A stretch of 64,000 bases of DNA from assembly GCA_024279255.1 (NCBI GenBank), contig JAJRRT010000066.1:18846-82845 (forward strand), given 5' to 3'. Source of the stretch: Deltaproteobacteria bacterium (GTDB lineage Bacteria > Desulfobacterota > Desulfuromonadia > Desulfuromonadales > Geopsychrobacteraceae). The notes beneath the pieces were generated by a model. The model was given only the letters and a program-made list of their open reading frames with translations. It had not been told where the DNA came from and ran no database searches. The stretch's first letter is position 1, and each line of letters opens with the position of its first letter. The position numbers and the translations under genes are program-made. Of this stretch, positions 1-8,206 are shown one piece after another.

Positions 1-390
1 TGCCGCACCGAAGCCAGCGGTCAGGGACTGCTGTTGCGGGTAAAGGTTGCCGGTAGCGATGCCAAGCTGTGCCCGGGCTTCAAGGATGCGCAGACCGGCA
101 ATCTGCAGATCAAGGTTCTGCTGATAAGCCTGATCGATCAGGGAATTGAGTACCGGATCCTCAAAGGATCGCCACCAGTCTGCGTGTTGTTCGGAGGTTG
201 TGCGCAGACTATCGTCAGCCTCTGTGGCCCAGGAATCAGATAATGGGGCCGTCGGGCTGGTAAAGTCTGGGCCGACCATCGCACAGCCGCTTAAAACAGC
301 ACCGATTACAAACAGGCTGAGCAACCGTAACTTTGAAGAAAGTTGTCTTGAGAACGATGTGTTCGGAAAGAACCGACTGAGGATCTTCAC
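1..390 (-). CDS. Outer membrane efflux lipoprotein (NodT/OprM family), 3' end cut off by the window
   Basis: This is the first 130 codons of a TolC-like outer-membrane channel subunit of a tripartite RND or ABC exporter. It starts with GTG at 390, nine bases after a GGAGGG ribosome-binding site (plus-strand 401-406). A hydrophobic signal ends in the lipobox LSGC, giving a lipidated Cys, followed by the family's typical start MVGPDF and then ADWWRSFEDPVLNSLIDQA and QNLDLQIAGLRILEARAQLG, the conserved beginning of the first efflux repeat. The gene runs off the left edge, so exporter partners are not visible. A promoter/operator copy lies upstream at 534-579. Confidence 0.9.
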   Translation of the reverse strand, partial: MKILSRFFPNTSFSRQLSSKLRLLSLFVIGAVLSGCAMVGPDFTSPTAPLSDSWATEADDSLRTTSEQHADWWRSFEDPVLNSLIDQAYQQNLDLQIAGLRILEARAQLGIATGNLYPQQQSLTAGFGAA

Positions 391-533
391 TAGATATACC
401 CTCCATCAAATGGAATTTATGAAGTTTGCAGGCAATAAAAATCTACATTCCTTCATTCTGAGTTGCCCCGTCTCCGCACGAGTCTGCTCTCTTCCACCGC
501 TAACCCATTGAGAGCATAAACTTGCTATTTAAT

Positions 534-579
534 TAGATACGCAATAGAGGCCGCTTTTCAACTAGTAGAATTACGGGTT
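534..579 (-). promoter_or_regulatory. Promoter with shared inverted-repeat operator, copy 1
   Basis: Read on the minus strand there is a -35 box TTGAAA (556-561), a 16-bp spacer and a -10 box TATCTA (534-539). An imperfect inverted repeat AACTAGTA-GAAT-TACGGGTT (560-579) overlaps the outer two bases of the -35. The same layout occurs at 11680-11725, 17573-17617 and 20284-20329, always in front of a minus-strand gene. Here it would drive the efflux gene through a leader of about 140 nt, and could also touch the divergent pqi operon. The rest of 391-700 shows no gene. Confidence 0.65.
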
Positions 580-700
580 TTTCAAACAAATTCAGTGTGA
601 TAATTGGCTCTCAGTTGATTTCCTTGTAGTATTTAAATACACAACATGGACGTATTTTTATGATACTGAAGCCCGACTGAAGCAGAGGACGAAACCTTCA

Positions 701-1312
701 ATGTCCGCATTGCTAGCATGTCACGAATGTGACCTTCTAACTCAGCTCCCGCCACTTCCTCCACGTGGTGCAGCCTACTGTCCACGTTGCGGCTCAGTTC
801 TCGTACGCTCCAAGCCGAACAGCATTGAGCGGTCTTTGGCACTGACGCTGGCCAGTTTGATCCTTTTTGCTGTCGCCATCAGCTTCCCCTTTCTAGCGAT
901 GAAAACCGGCGGGTTTGAGCAACAGAGCAACCTGGTCACCGGAGTCTGGTTGCTCTATGCACAGGACATGACGGGGATGGCAACGGTGGTCTTTTTGACC
1001 TGCCTGCTCTTCCCATTGCTGCAGATTTCTACCCTGCTCTACATACTGCTGCCGATTTATCTGAAGTACCGGGTACCGCATGCAATGCAGACATTTCGCT
1101 TCGCCATTAAATTGCAGCCCTGGTGCATGATGGAAGTCTTCATGCTTGGAATCCTGGTCTCCCTGGTCAAATTGGCCAAACTGGCGGAAATCGTACCAGG
1201 CATGTCGCTCTGGGCGTTTGCTCTGTTGATTATCACCTCCGCGGCTCAAGTAACCGTCCTCAACCCACATGAGGTCTGGGAAGCACTGGAGGTACCCAAT
1301 GACTCCGATTGA
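701..1312 (+). CDS. PqiA-like inner membrane protein (first copy)
   Basis: Paraquat-inducible protein A family, 203 residues, corresponding to one half of E. coli PqiA/YebS (LetA). An N-terminal rubredoxin-like zinc finger is visible as CHEC near residue 8 and CPRC near residue 28, followed by four hydrophobic membrane segments. The family works with MCE proteins that form a tunnel for lipid movement between inner and outer membrane. It is the first gene of a plus-strand run and overlaps the next gene by 14 bases. E. coli has both halves in one polypeptide; here they are two adjacent genes. Confidence 0.88.
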   Translation: MSALLACHECDLLTQLPPLPPRGAAYCPRCGSVLVRSKPNSIERSLALTLASLILFAVAISFPFLAMKTGGFEQQSNLVTGVWLLYAQDMTGMATVVFLTCLLFPLLQISTLLYILLPIYLKYRVPHAMQTFRFAIKLQPWCMMEVFMLGILVSLVKLAKLAEIVPGMSLWAFALLIITSAAQVTVLNPHEVWEALEVPNDSD

Positions 1313-1937
1313 GATGACGGCCAAAGGTGCGGGCATGATCAGCTGCAACAGCTGTCATATGCTTTGTCGGCCACAGCCGCTGAAAAACAACCAAAAACCC
1401 TTCTGCCCCCGCTGCGGCGCAGCCTTACATAGCCGCAAAAAGAACAGCCTCTCCCGCTGCTGGGCACTGGTGATTGCTTCCAGCATCCTTATGATCCCGG
1501 CACAGATACTGCCGATCACCATCACTTCGGCACTGGGTCACACCCAGGCTGACACAATTGTCAGTGGGGTGATCTATTTCATGCATACCGGCATGTGGCC
1601 GATCGCCTTGGTGATCTTCGTTGCCAGCGTCTTCGTTCCCTTTTCCAAACTGTTGATCCTGACCCTGTTGATGCTGTCCGTACAGTTGCGCTGGCGCTGG
1701 CGCCCACGAGACCGAACCCTTATCTACCGGGTAACGGAAATTGTTGGGCGCTGGTCGATGGTTGACGTCTATGTGGTCACAATACTGGTTGCCTTGGTCA
1801 AACTGGGTGCAGTGGCGACCATTGATGCAGGGCCTGGTGCCGCTTACTTCGCCGGAGTCGTCATTCTGACCATGTTTGCCGCCGAAAAATTTGATCCGCG
1901 ACTGATATGGGATGCAATGGAGGATGTGAATGAGTGA
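1299..1937 (+). CDS. PqiA-like inner membrane protein (second copy)
   Basis: Second half-length PqiA domain, about 212 residues. The ATG at 1299 was chosen because TGGAGG (1287-1292) sits six bases upstream; an earlier ATG at 1269 lies inside the preceding gene with no better site. Zinc-finger motifs CNSCHMLC and CPRC precede four membrane segments; WSMVDVYVVTILVALVKLGA is the family's conserved third segment. It overlaps the following MCE gene by eight bases, indicating translational coupling. Together with the previous gene it probably rebuilds the two-domain PqiA module. Confidence 0.88.
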   Translation: MTPIEMTAKGAGMISCNSCHMLCRPQPLKNNQKPFCPRCGAALHSRKKNSLSRCWALVIASSILMIPAQILPITITSALGHTQADTIVSGVIYFMHTGMWPIALVIFVASVFVPFSKLLILTLLMLSVQLRWRWRPRDRTLIYRVTEIVGRWSMVDVYVVTILVALVKLGAVATIDAGPGAAYFAGVVILTMFAAEKFDPRLIWDAMEDVNE

Positions 1938-3630
1938 AGAGAACAATCAGCCGTTGATATCACAAACGGCTCCAAAAGCTGAGGTGAGGACCAAGCAGGG
2001 TCTTCAAGCTGTCTGGCTGATACCGCTGATCGCCCTGGTTATTGGCGGCTGGCTGGCCTACAAGGCCTTCTCCGAGAAAGGGCCTTTGATCAGCATCAGC
2101 TTTTCAACCGCTGATGGATTAGAAGCTGGAAAAACCAAAATCAAATTCAGAGATGTTGTTGTCGGCGAGGTCGAAGAAATTCTGCTGTCTGAATCATTGG
2201 ACGGGGTTGTCGTGCTGGCCCGGATGAACAAGGCCGCAAAACCTTATTTGACTGACAAAACACGCTTCTGGGTGGTCAGGGCCAGAATCTCCGCAGGGGA
2301 GGTTTCAGGTCTGGGGACGCTTTTATCTGGTGCCTACATAGGGATTGATCCGATTTTAGATGGAGCGCGAACGAAAAGTTTCACTGGTCTGAGCAAGCAG
2401 CCCCTGGTCACGGCGAATGTCCCCGGCCAGCACTATATGTTACGCACATCAACCCTCGGCTCGTTAAATCTCGGCTCACCAATTTATTATCGACAAATCA
2501 AAGTCGGTGAGGTGGTCGATTACGATTTCAGTCAAAGTGGTGAAGCCGTTGATGTCAAAATATTCATCCACGCACCGCACCATGAGCGTGTCAACTCAGC
2601 CACCAGATTCTGGAATGCCAGCGGGATCGATTTCAAGCTTGATAGCACTGGCATCAAGGTCGATACCCAATCATTGGTCTCGATCCTTCAGGGGGGGATC
2701 GCTTTTGATATGTTGCCCAGCCTGGCGGCAGAAACAGAAGTTTCTGACAACTTCCAATTTCTACTTCATCCTAACCGTGAGGCCGCCACAAAGAAAAACT
2801 ACGCCATCAAGACCTATTACTTAATGTATTTCAATCAATCGGTGCGCGGTCTGGTTGCGGGTGCCCCGGTGGAATTCCGTGGTATCCCGATTGGGGAAGT
2901 TGTCGATTACAAATTGGTCCTTGATACCGACAGTCAGGAAGCGCGCATCCCGGTCCTAGTGATGATTGAACCAGAGCGCTTGGAACTATGGACCCAAGGC
3001 CAGAAAGTTGATTACCGAACTACACTAAAAGAAAAAACGGGCAGTCAGTTGCGCCCTATGCAGGAGAAGTTGCTCAAGCATGGCATGCGCGCCCAGTTGA
3101 AAACCGGCAATCTTCTGACCGGACAGCTTTACGTCGACATCGACATTTACCCCGAAGCGGAACCGATACTGGTTACCTATGAAAAGGATTATCCCATCTT
3201 CCCCACCGTTCCAGCCCCATTAGGACAGATTGCCGAAGATGTCAGCAGCATTTTGAAAAAAATCGATGCCATTCCCTTCCAAGAATTGGGTGTAAATCTG
3301 AACGAAACAATTATCACCCTCAAATCGACCCTGCAGGAATACAAAAAAGTTGCAGGCAACGTCAATCAGCAGGTTATTCCTCACTTTGGTCAAGCGCTAG
3401 CCAACATCAATAAACAGATCCTGCCGAACTTGAATCAAACGATGGAAGATCTCCAGGATACAATGGCTGGACTCAAAAAAACTGTCGGAAAAGATTCAGC
3501 ACTCAATTTTAAGACCCAGCAAATTCTGGATGAGCTCACCGGAGCGATCCGCTCTATAAGGTCGGTTGCGGACCAACTGGATCGCAATCCACGGGCGCTT
3601 ATTTTTGGCCGAGGAGAATCAAAACAATGA
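1930..3630 (+). CDS. PqiB-type MCE (MlaD) domain protein
   Basis: 566-residue protein with one N-terminal membrane helix (about residues 27-45, QAVWLIPLIALVIGGWLA) and three consecutive MCE/MlaD domains, starting near residues 52, 165 and 295 (for example GLEAGKTKIKFRDVVVGEVE and GLVAGAPVEFRGIPIGEVVD). The C-terminal part is a long amphipathic coiled coil (about 440-550). In the PqiB/YebT families MCE rings stack into a tube across the periplasm and carry lipids. Overlap with both neighbours marks it as the core of a PqiABC operon. Confidence 0.92.
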   Translation: MSEENNQPLISQTAPKAEVRTKQGLQAVWLIPLIALVIGGWLAYKAFSEKGPLISISFSTADGLEAGKTKIKFRDVVVGEVEEILLSESLDGVVVLARMNKAAKPYLTDKTRFWVVRARISAGEVSGLGTLLSGAYIGIDPILDGARTKSFTGLSKQPLVTANVPGQHYMLRTSTLGSLNLGSPIYYRQIKVGEVVDYDFSQSGEAVDVKIFIHAPHHERVNSATRFWNASGIDFKLDSTGIKVDTQSLVSILQGGIAFDMLPSLAAETEVSDNFQFLLHPNREAATKKNYAIKTYYLMYFNQSVRGLVAGAPVEFRGIPIGEVVDYKLVLDTDSQEARIPVLVMIEPERLELWTQGQKVDYRTTLKEKTGSQLRPMQEKLLKHGMRAQLKTGNLLTGQLYVDIDIYPEAEPILVTYEKDYPIFPTVPAPLGQIAEDVSSILKKIDAIPFQELGVNLNETIITLKSTLQEYKKVAGNVNQQVIPHFGQALANINKQILPNLNQTMEDLQDTMAGLKKTVGKDSALNFKTQQILDELTGAIRSIRSVADQLDRNPRALIFGRGESKQ

Positions 3631-4235
3631 GATGCCTGCGCTCTATCAAGATTATTACTGCCGCATCACTACTTGCGTTACTCACCAGCTGCAGTGGCCC
3701 ACAACCGACAATGCACTTTTATCAATTGGCTCCAACAGCGCTACCCACAGCGTCAGCCGCAGAGAAGTTTCCAGATCTGGCCCTTGGAGTCGGTCCGGTC
3801 ACCATTCCGGAAATGCTCAAGCGCCAGGAGATCGTTATTCGTGGGGAAGGAAATCAATATCACTTAGCCGATCTGCACCGCTGGGCAGGCTTGCTAGAAA
3901 AAGACATAACCAGGGTGATCATCGAAAATCTTGGCAACCAGCTCGGCACAGAGCAGGTCATCAGCTATCCTTGGAGCTCATACTTCGACCCGGATTATCG
4001 GATTGTCATTGAGATCCTGAACATGACGGGGCAACCGGGAGATCTGGTGACATTGAGGGCCGGTTGGACAATCGTGGATCGTTCTGGCGAACAAATACTC
4101 GTCAGAAAAATAAGTGAATTCCAGCAACAGTCCAGCGATCAGAGTTTCAACTCACTAGTCGAAGCAGAGAACCAGTCAATCGCCCTGCTTTGCCAGGAAA
4201 TCAGCAATGCACTCAAAATGCTTGATAAACAATAA
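3627..4235 (+). CDS. PqiC-like outer membrane lipoprotein (ABC-type transport auxiliary family)
   Basis: 202 residues with a lipoprotein signal ending in LLTSC (Cys about residue 22), then MHFYQLAPTA, the start typical of the YmbA/PqiC (DUF330) family. The family forms an octameric outer-membrane ring that docks the MCE tube. The gene overlaps pqiB by four bases (ATGA), and its stop is six bases before the next ATG, so the signalling genes that follow probably share the transcript. Confidence 0.88.
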   Translation: MRCLRSIKIITAASLLALLTSCSGPQPTMHFYQLAPTALPTASAAEKFPDLALGVGPVTIPEMLKRQEIVIRGEGNQYHLADLHRWAGLLEKDITRVIIENLGNQLGTEQVISYPWSSYFDPDYRIVIEILNMTGQPGDLVTLRAGWTIVDRSGEQILVRKISEFQQQSSDQSFNSLVEAENQSIALLCQEISNALKMLDKQ

Positions 4236-4241
4236 ATCGTC

Positions 4242-4670
4242 ATGACCCCGAGAACAGAGATGAAACTGACCGACGAATTCGAAGCACAGATTGAAAACCT
4301 TGAGCAGGTTAACGATTTTCTTGTCAGAGGTTTGGACAAAGACATTCTCAGACAGACTGTGCTTTTTGATCTTAAACTAGCCATTGAGGAAATCTTTACC
4401 AATATCGTCAGGCACGGGCTAAAGAAGGAGCAAATTGCCACAGTTACTATTCAGTTGAGGGTTGACGAAGAATCAGTCCAGGTAGAGATCTGCGACACCG
4501 GTAAAGCGTTCAATCCGTTGACCACTGCCGATCCCGATCTTGATGTCCCCCTCGAAGAGAGAAAGCTGGGTGGGATGGGCATCTTTCTGGTGAAGCAATT
4601 GATGGATCATGTGAACTATCGCAGGGTTGAAAACATAAACATTTTGACGCTAAGAAAAAACATCGACTAA
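4242..4670 (+). CDS. RsbW/SpoIIAB-like anti-sigma serine kinase
   Basis: 142-residue GHKL ATPase domain. The N-box is in LAIEEIFTNIVRHG (about residues 46-59), the G1 box in EICDTGKAFNP and the G2 box in LGGMGIFLVKQLMD. In partner-switching systems such kinases bind a sigma factor or other target and phosphorylate a STAS antagonist. The antagonist (next gene) and a SpoIIE phosphatase (6283) are encoded downstream. No sigma factor is in the cluster, so the output target is unknown. Confidence 0.88.
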   Translation: MTPRTEMKLTDEFEAQIENLEQVNDFLVRGLDKDILRQTVLFDLKLAIEEIFTNIVRHGLKKEQIATVTIQLRVDEESVQVEICDTGKAFNPLTTADPDLDVPLEERKLGGMGIFLVKQLMDHVNYRRVENINILTLRKNID

Positions 4671-4691
4671 CAAAATAACTAGGAGGAAGGC

Positions 4692-5060
4692 ATGTCACTA
4701 TCAATCAATCGTTCTGTCAGGTCACCAAGTATTCTCACTCTCTCTGTCGCGGGCTCTCTTGATGCAAATACCTCCTCGCGACTTGAAGTTGAGGTAAAAG
4801 AGGTGTTGAAGGGTACGACAAGAAGTCTGATATTTGATTTTGAATCATTGGAATTCATCAGTAGTGCCGGTATTCGAGTCGTTCTGATGGCGCAAAAAAA
4901 GTTAAAGCTAAAGGGCGGTTCCATCATAGTGTTAAAGATGCAGCCACAAATCCGTAAAGTATTCGAAATCATCAAAGCCTTGCCGAATGCGACTGTGTTC
5001 AGCAGTGTGGAAGAGCTTGATGATTACCTTGCTGAGATGCAGAACAAATTTCAAGAATGA
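4692..5060 (+). CDS. STAS domain anti-sigma factor antagonist
   Basis: 122 residues forming one STAS domain (SpoIIAA/RsbV type). The segment LIFDFESLEFISSAGIRVVL holds the conserved phosphorylation-site serines (Ser57/Ser58). A strong ribosome-binding site AGGAGG lies at 4680-4685. Expected role: when dephosphorylated it captures the RsbW-like kinase encoded just upstream and frees that kinase's target; when phosphorylated it lets go. Confidence 0.9.
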   Translation: MSLSINRSVRSPSILTLSVAGSLDANTSSRLEVEVKEVLKGTTRSLIFDFESLEFISSAGIRVVLMAQKKLKLKGGSIIVLKMQPQIRKVFEIIKALPNATVFSSVEELDDYLAEMQNKFQE

Positions 5061-5135
5061 TAAGCTCATATTCCGACAGCCGGTCGAGTTCTACAGGCAG
5101 GCTGGCAGGAGTGCGATTTCATAATGGAGAATAAA

Positions 5136-6191
5136 ATGGCCCGTCGTTTTCTGACCTGTATTTTCCTGTTATCACTGTTGATTCAAGGCTGTGCTCAGCA
5201 AATGGCACAACAGAGCCCTCCCCTCGCGACCCTAGCTCCCACTGCAACAATCATGTCGAGTTCAACCGCCGGCACTTCCAGTCTATCGCTGCCGGAACTG
5301 TTCAACAAAGTCAGTTCTTCGGTCGTAGTGATTCAAACTGTCGAGAAAAAACTCTCGAACAAACTGAATAAAGGCAAAGCAAAGCTGGAAAGTGTCTATG
5401 GCCTTGGTTCCGGAGTTTTAATCAGTGCCGACGGTAAAGTTCTGACCGCTGCCCATGTTGTGCATAGTGCAGATGTGGTTTCGGTCAAGTTTCAAAACGG
5501 CGAACAGGTTGCTGCCCGGGTGATTGGTTCTGCCCCTGCCGCCGATGTTTCACTGTTACAACTGGAAACGGTCCCCCAAGGGTACATGGCAGCCGTACTG
5601 GGCGATTCGGACAAGGTGCGGGTCGGGGAGAGGATCATGGTCATTGGTGCCCCTTACGGCCTCTCAAAAACCATGACTGCCGGGTATATCAGCGGCAAAA
5701 TGATTCCCAAAGATCAAAACTTCGGTTCCCAGCAAATGGAAGTTTTTCAATCAGATGCTGCGGTCAATACCGGCAATTCCGGCGGACCAATGTTCAATAT
5801 GCAGGGCGAAGTCATCGGCGTTGTCAGTTCGATCCTCTCTCGCTCTGGAGGCTTCGAAGGGATCAGCTTTGCAATCACCGCTAACACCGCCAAAAAACTC
5901 CTCCTCGACCAACCGAGCTACTGGCTTGGTATCGACGCTGTAATTCTTTCTCAAGTTTTGGCTCAGGTCCTCAATGTCCCTGGTGAATCGGGGATATTGA
6001 TCCAAAGAATCGCCGAGGGATCAATTGGCGATCAAATGAGTCTAAAACCTGGGGTTATTCCGATAACTGTCGCCAAACAGGAGATTATTGCTGGAGGAGA
6101 TATCATCGTCGAAATACTTGGAGTGCCCGTTCCGAGCGACCCGGAAAAATTGAAGGCCTATCTTGATGAGGTGCGTAAAAAGTTCCGTTAA
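5136..6191 (+). CDS. HtrA/DegP-like serine protease lipoprotein, C-terminal strand cut by an in-frame stop
   Basis: About 351 residues. The ATG at 5136 has GGAG six bases upstream and directly opens the lipoprotein signal MARRFLTCIFLLSLLIQGC; an ATG at 5124 is possible. Trypsin-fold triad: His107 in LTAAHVVHSAD, Asp137 in AADVSLLQL, Ser215 in NTGNSGGPMF. A PDZ domain follows. The stop TAA (6189-6191) is followed in the same frame by ATG and 24 more codons (6192-6269) encoding KFTVKALRNGKFIELGTTI, which looks like the usual last strands of a PDZ domain. The protein is therefore truncated, or read through. Its place between a STAS protein and a SpoIIE phosphatase suggests an envelope-stress role. 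Confidence 0.88.
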   Translation: MARRFLTCIFLLSLLIQGCAQQMAQQSPPLATLAPTATIMSSSTAGTSSLSLPELFNKVSSSVVVIQTVEKKLSNKLNKGKAKLESVYGLGSGVLISADGKVLTAAHVVHSADVVSVKFQNGEQVAARVIGSAPAADVSLLQLETVPQGYMAAVLGDSDKVRVGERIMVIGAPYGLSKTMTAGYISGKMIPKDQNFGSQQMEVFQSDAAVNTGNSGGPMFNMQGEVIGVVSSILSRSGGFEGISFAITANTAKKLLLDQPSYWLGIDAVILSQVLAQVLNVPGESGILIQRIAEGSIGDQMSLKPGVIPITVAKQEIIAGGDIIVEILGVPVPSDPEKLKAYLDEVRKKFR

Positions 6192-6282
6192 ATGAAATCG
6201 CAAGAAAAATTCACCGTCAAAGCATTAAGAAATGGCAAGTTCATCGAACTAGGGACAACAATCAAATAGCGGAAAGAAACCT

Positions 6283-8196
6283 ATGAGCTTTCGTCGCAAA
6301 CTACTGATTCTGCTTTTGGTGATCGCTCTGGTGCCCCTGCTGATCAATGGTCTGTTGCATCGAACTACGATGAGACGGATCAGTCAACAGTTGACTACCG
6401 ATACCAGAGAGGCTCTGCAGAAAAATGCGACCAATCAACTGCTGACCCTGGTTAATCATCAATCGTTACTGTTAAAAAGAGATCGCATCTTTATCTTGCA
6501 GTCGATTTTAGCTCAAGCACGGGATGTTGAAAATCTACTTGCCAATCAGAACTCACCAACCGATGCCGAATTGGAAGAGGCTTATCTCGCGGTTCAACGC
6601 CTTAGGCCAGATCTCTTTCTTTGGCATGCAACATTTTTAGATTCGGGGCAGAATTCGGTTTTCCCAAGAGAAGCATTGTCGGCAAACGAACAGGCCGTTT
6701 GGCGCAATAAAACCAAACGGACGAAAACAATCGACTGGCAACTCGACTTCGTAAACTCACATCTGCAGATCACTTTTTTTAGCCCTGTACGTTCCCCTGA
6801 CGGAGAGCTTGCAGGTATCACGTCATTCGGACTCGACTACCAACAACTTTTCAGAGATTGGCAACTACCACATCCTTGGCAGGAACAGAGCAGACTGTTT
6901 GTCGCCTCAATCGGTCCAGCTACCAGCACAAGTCAAAAAAAACTAAACATACTGCTGGAGATCGTTGATCAAAGCACGGAACAAACTTCAGTCATTAGTC
7001 CAGAAAAACTGTTTCAATCTATGGCGTCAATTTCATCGATAAACACATTGATCGAGAAGGCAGAACCGAACAGATCTGGTTTTCTAACGACTGAGTTCGA
7101 CAACAAAGAAACAATCTGGATTTATGCAACTTCGGCAAACGGAGAACCCTTTCCGCTTTTGCTTGTCCCACGCAAACTCGTTTCTTTACCAGCAAACCAA
7201 GCCGCTGATTATGTTGAAGATCAATTTATCAGCGGTTTAAAACTGACCGCCCTCCTCTCCTTTGGTGTTTTACTCTGGGCAATAATCACGGCGATATTCC
7301 GCGCCAGAGCGGTTACCAAACCATTAGCAGATTTAGCTCAGGCCGGAGAGCTGTTGTCACAAGGCGATTTCTCTGCTCATGTCAATATCAGCAGCAATGA
7401 CGAGTTTGAGGAGTTGGGCAAAACCTTTAACCGCATCGGTCCGCAACTCCGGGAACGGCAGGAGATCAAGCAGGCCCTTGCCGTCGCCCGGGATATCCAA
7501 CTTCGGATTCTGCCGGCTTCAGTGCCTATTCTGGACAATTTCGAGATTGCCGCCAGACTTGACTACTGCGATGAAACCGGCGGCGACTACTACGATTTCA
7601 TCAAGACTGATTCTGGCAAATGGGGTCTGGCAGTCGGGGATGTGGTCGGTCACGGGGTGGGGGCGGCCCTGCTGATGACCTCTGCAGCCGGTATCCTGCA
7701 CGCAGCCATCGCCAGCGGACAGGAAAATCTGGAAACCCTTTTTTCCAGCTTGAATACTTTTCTCGAAAAAGATGTCGGCGACACCCGCTTCATGACCCTT
7801 TTCTTTGGCTTACTCGATCCCACCGCCGGTACGCTGCACTGGCTTTCCGCCGGACACGGCCCGATGCTCCTATATCGAGCCGCTACCAAATCAGTAGAGG
7901 AATTGCCAGCCACAACCATGCCTTTGGGAGTCATGGATGATGTTGAATTCAAGCCGATACACGAAGAAACCTTTTCAAGCGGAGATATGCTGGCTATCGG
8001 GACTGACGGAATCTGGGAAACCAGCAACCCTTCCGGCGAGATGTTCGGCATCGAGCGGTTTGGTCGACTCTTAACCGAGCAGGCGCAACAGTCGGCCGAC
8101 AAGATTGTTTCCGAGATTCTGCTTGCGGTGGAAGAGTTCCGCGGTGAAGCTGCCAAAGATGATGATGTGACCCTGATCCTTCTAAAAGCAAAGTGA
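6283..8196 (+). CDS. Membrane-bound SpoIIE/RsbU-type PP2C phosphatase with periplasmic sensor and HAMP
   Basis: 637 residues: TM1 (about 7-24), a large periplasmic sensor region (about 25-315), TM2 (about 318-340), HAMP linker (VTKPLADLAQAGELLSQGDF onward), then a SpoIIE catalytic domain from about residue 400. Metal-binding motifs are seen in ETGGDYYDF, LAVGDVVGHGVGAA, IGTDGIWE and DDDVTLILL. Such enzymes dephosphorylate STAS antagonists; the partner is encoded at 4692. A periplasmic signal would thus control the partner switch. The sensor domain family was not identified. Confidence 0.92.
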   Translation: MSFRRKLLILLLVIALVPLLINGLLHRTTMRRISQQLTTDTREALQKNATNQLLTLVNHQSLLLKRDRIFILQSILAQARDVENLLANQNSPTDAELEEAYLAVQRLRPDLFLWHATFLDSGQNSVFPREALSANEQAVWRNKTKRTKTIDWQLDFVNSHLQITFFSPVRSPDGELAGITSFGLDYQQLFRDWQLPHPWQEQSRLFVASIGPATSTSQKKLNILLEIVDQSTEQTSVISPEKLFQSMASISSINTLIEKAEPNRSGFLTTEFDNKETIWIYATSANGEPFPLLLVPRKLVSLPANQAADYVEDQFISGLKLTALLSFGVLLWAIITAIFRARAVTKPLADLAQAGELLSQGDFSAHVNISSNDEFEELGKTFNRIGPQLRERQEIKQALAVARDIQLRILPASVPILDNFEIAARLDYCDETGGDYYDFIKTDSGKWGLAVGDVVGHGVGAALLMTSAAGILHAAIASGQENLETLFSSLNTFLEKDVGDTRFMTLFFGLLDPTAGTLHWLSAGHGPMLLYRAATKSVEELPATTMPLGVMDDVEFKPIHEETFSSGDMLAIGTDGIWETSNPSGEMFGIERFGRLLTEQAQQSADKIVSEILLAVEEFRGEAAKDDDVTLILLKAK

Positions 8197-8206
8197 ATAT
8201 TGACCG

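Noticed and set aside
146..511. 121-codon plus-strand frame
   Set aside because: It is antisense to the clearly recognisable efflux lipoprotein and has no ribosome-binding site.
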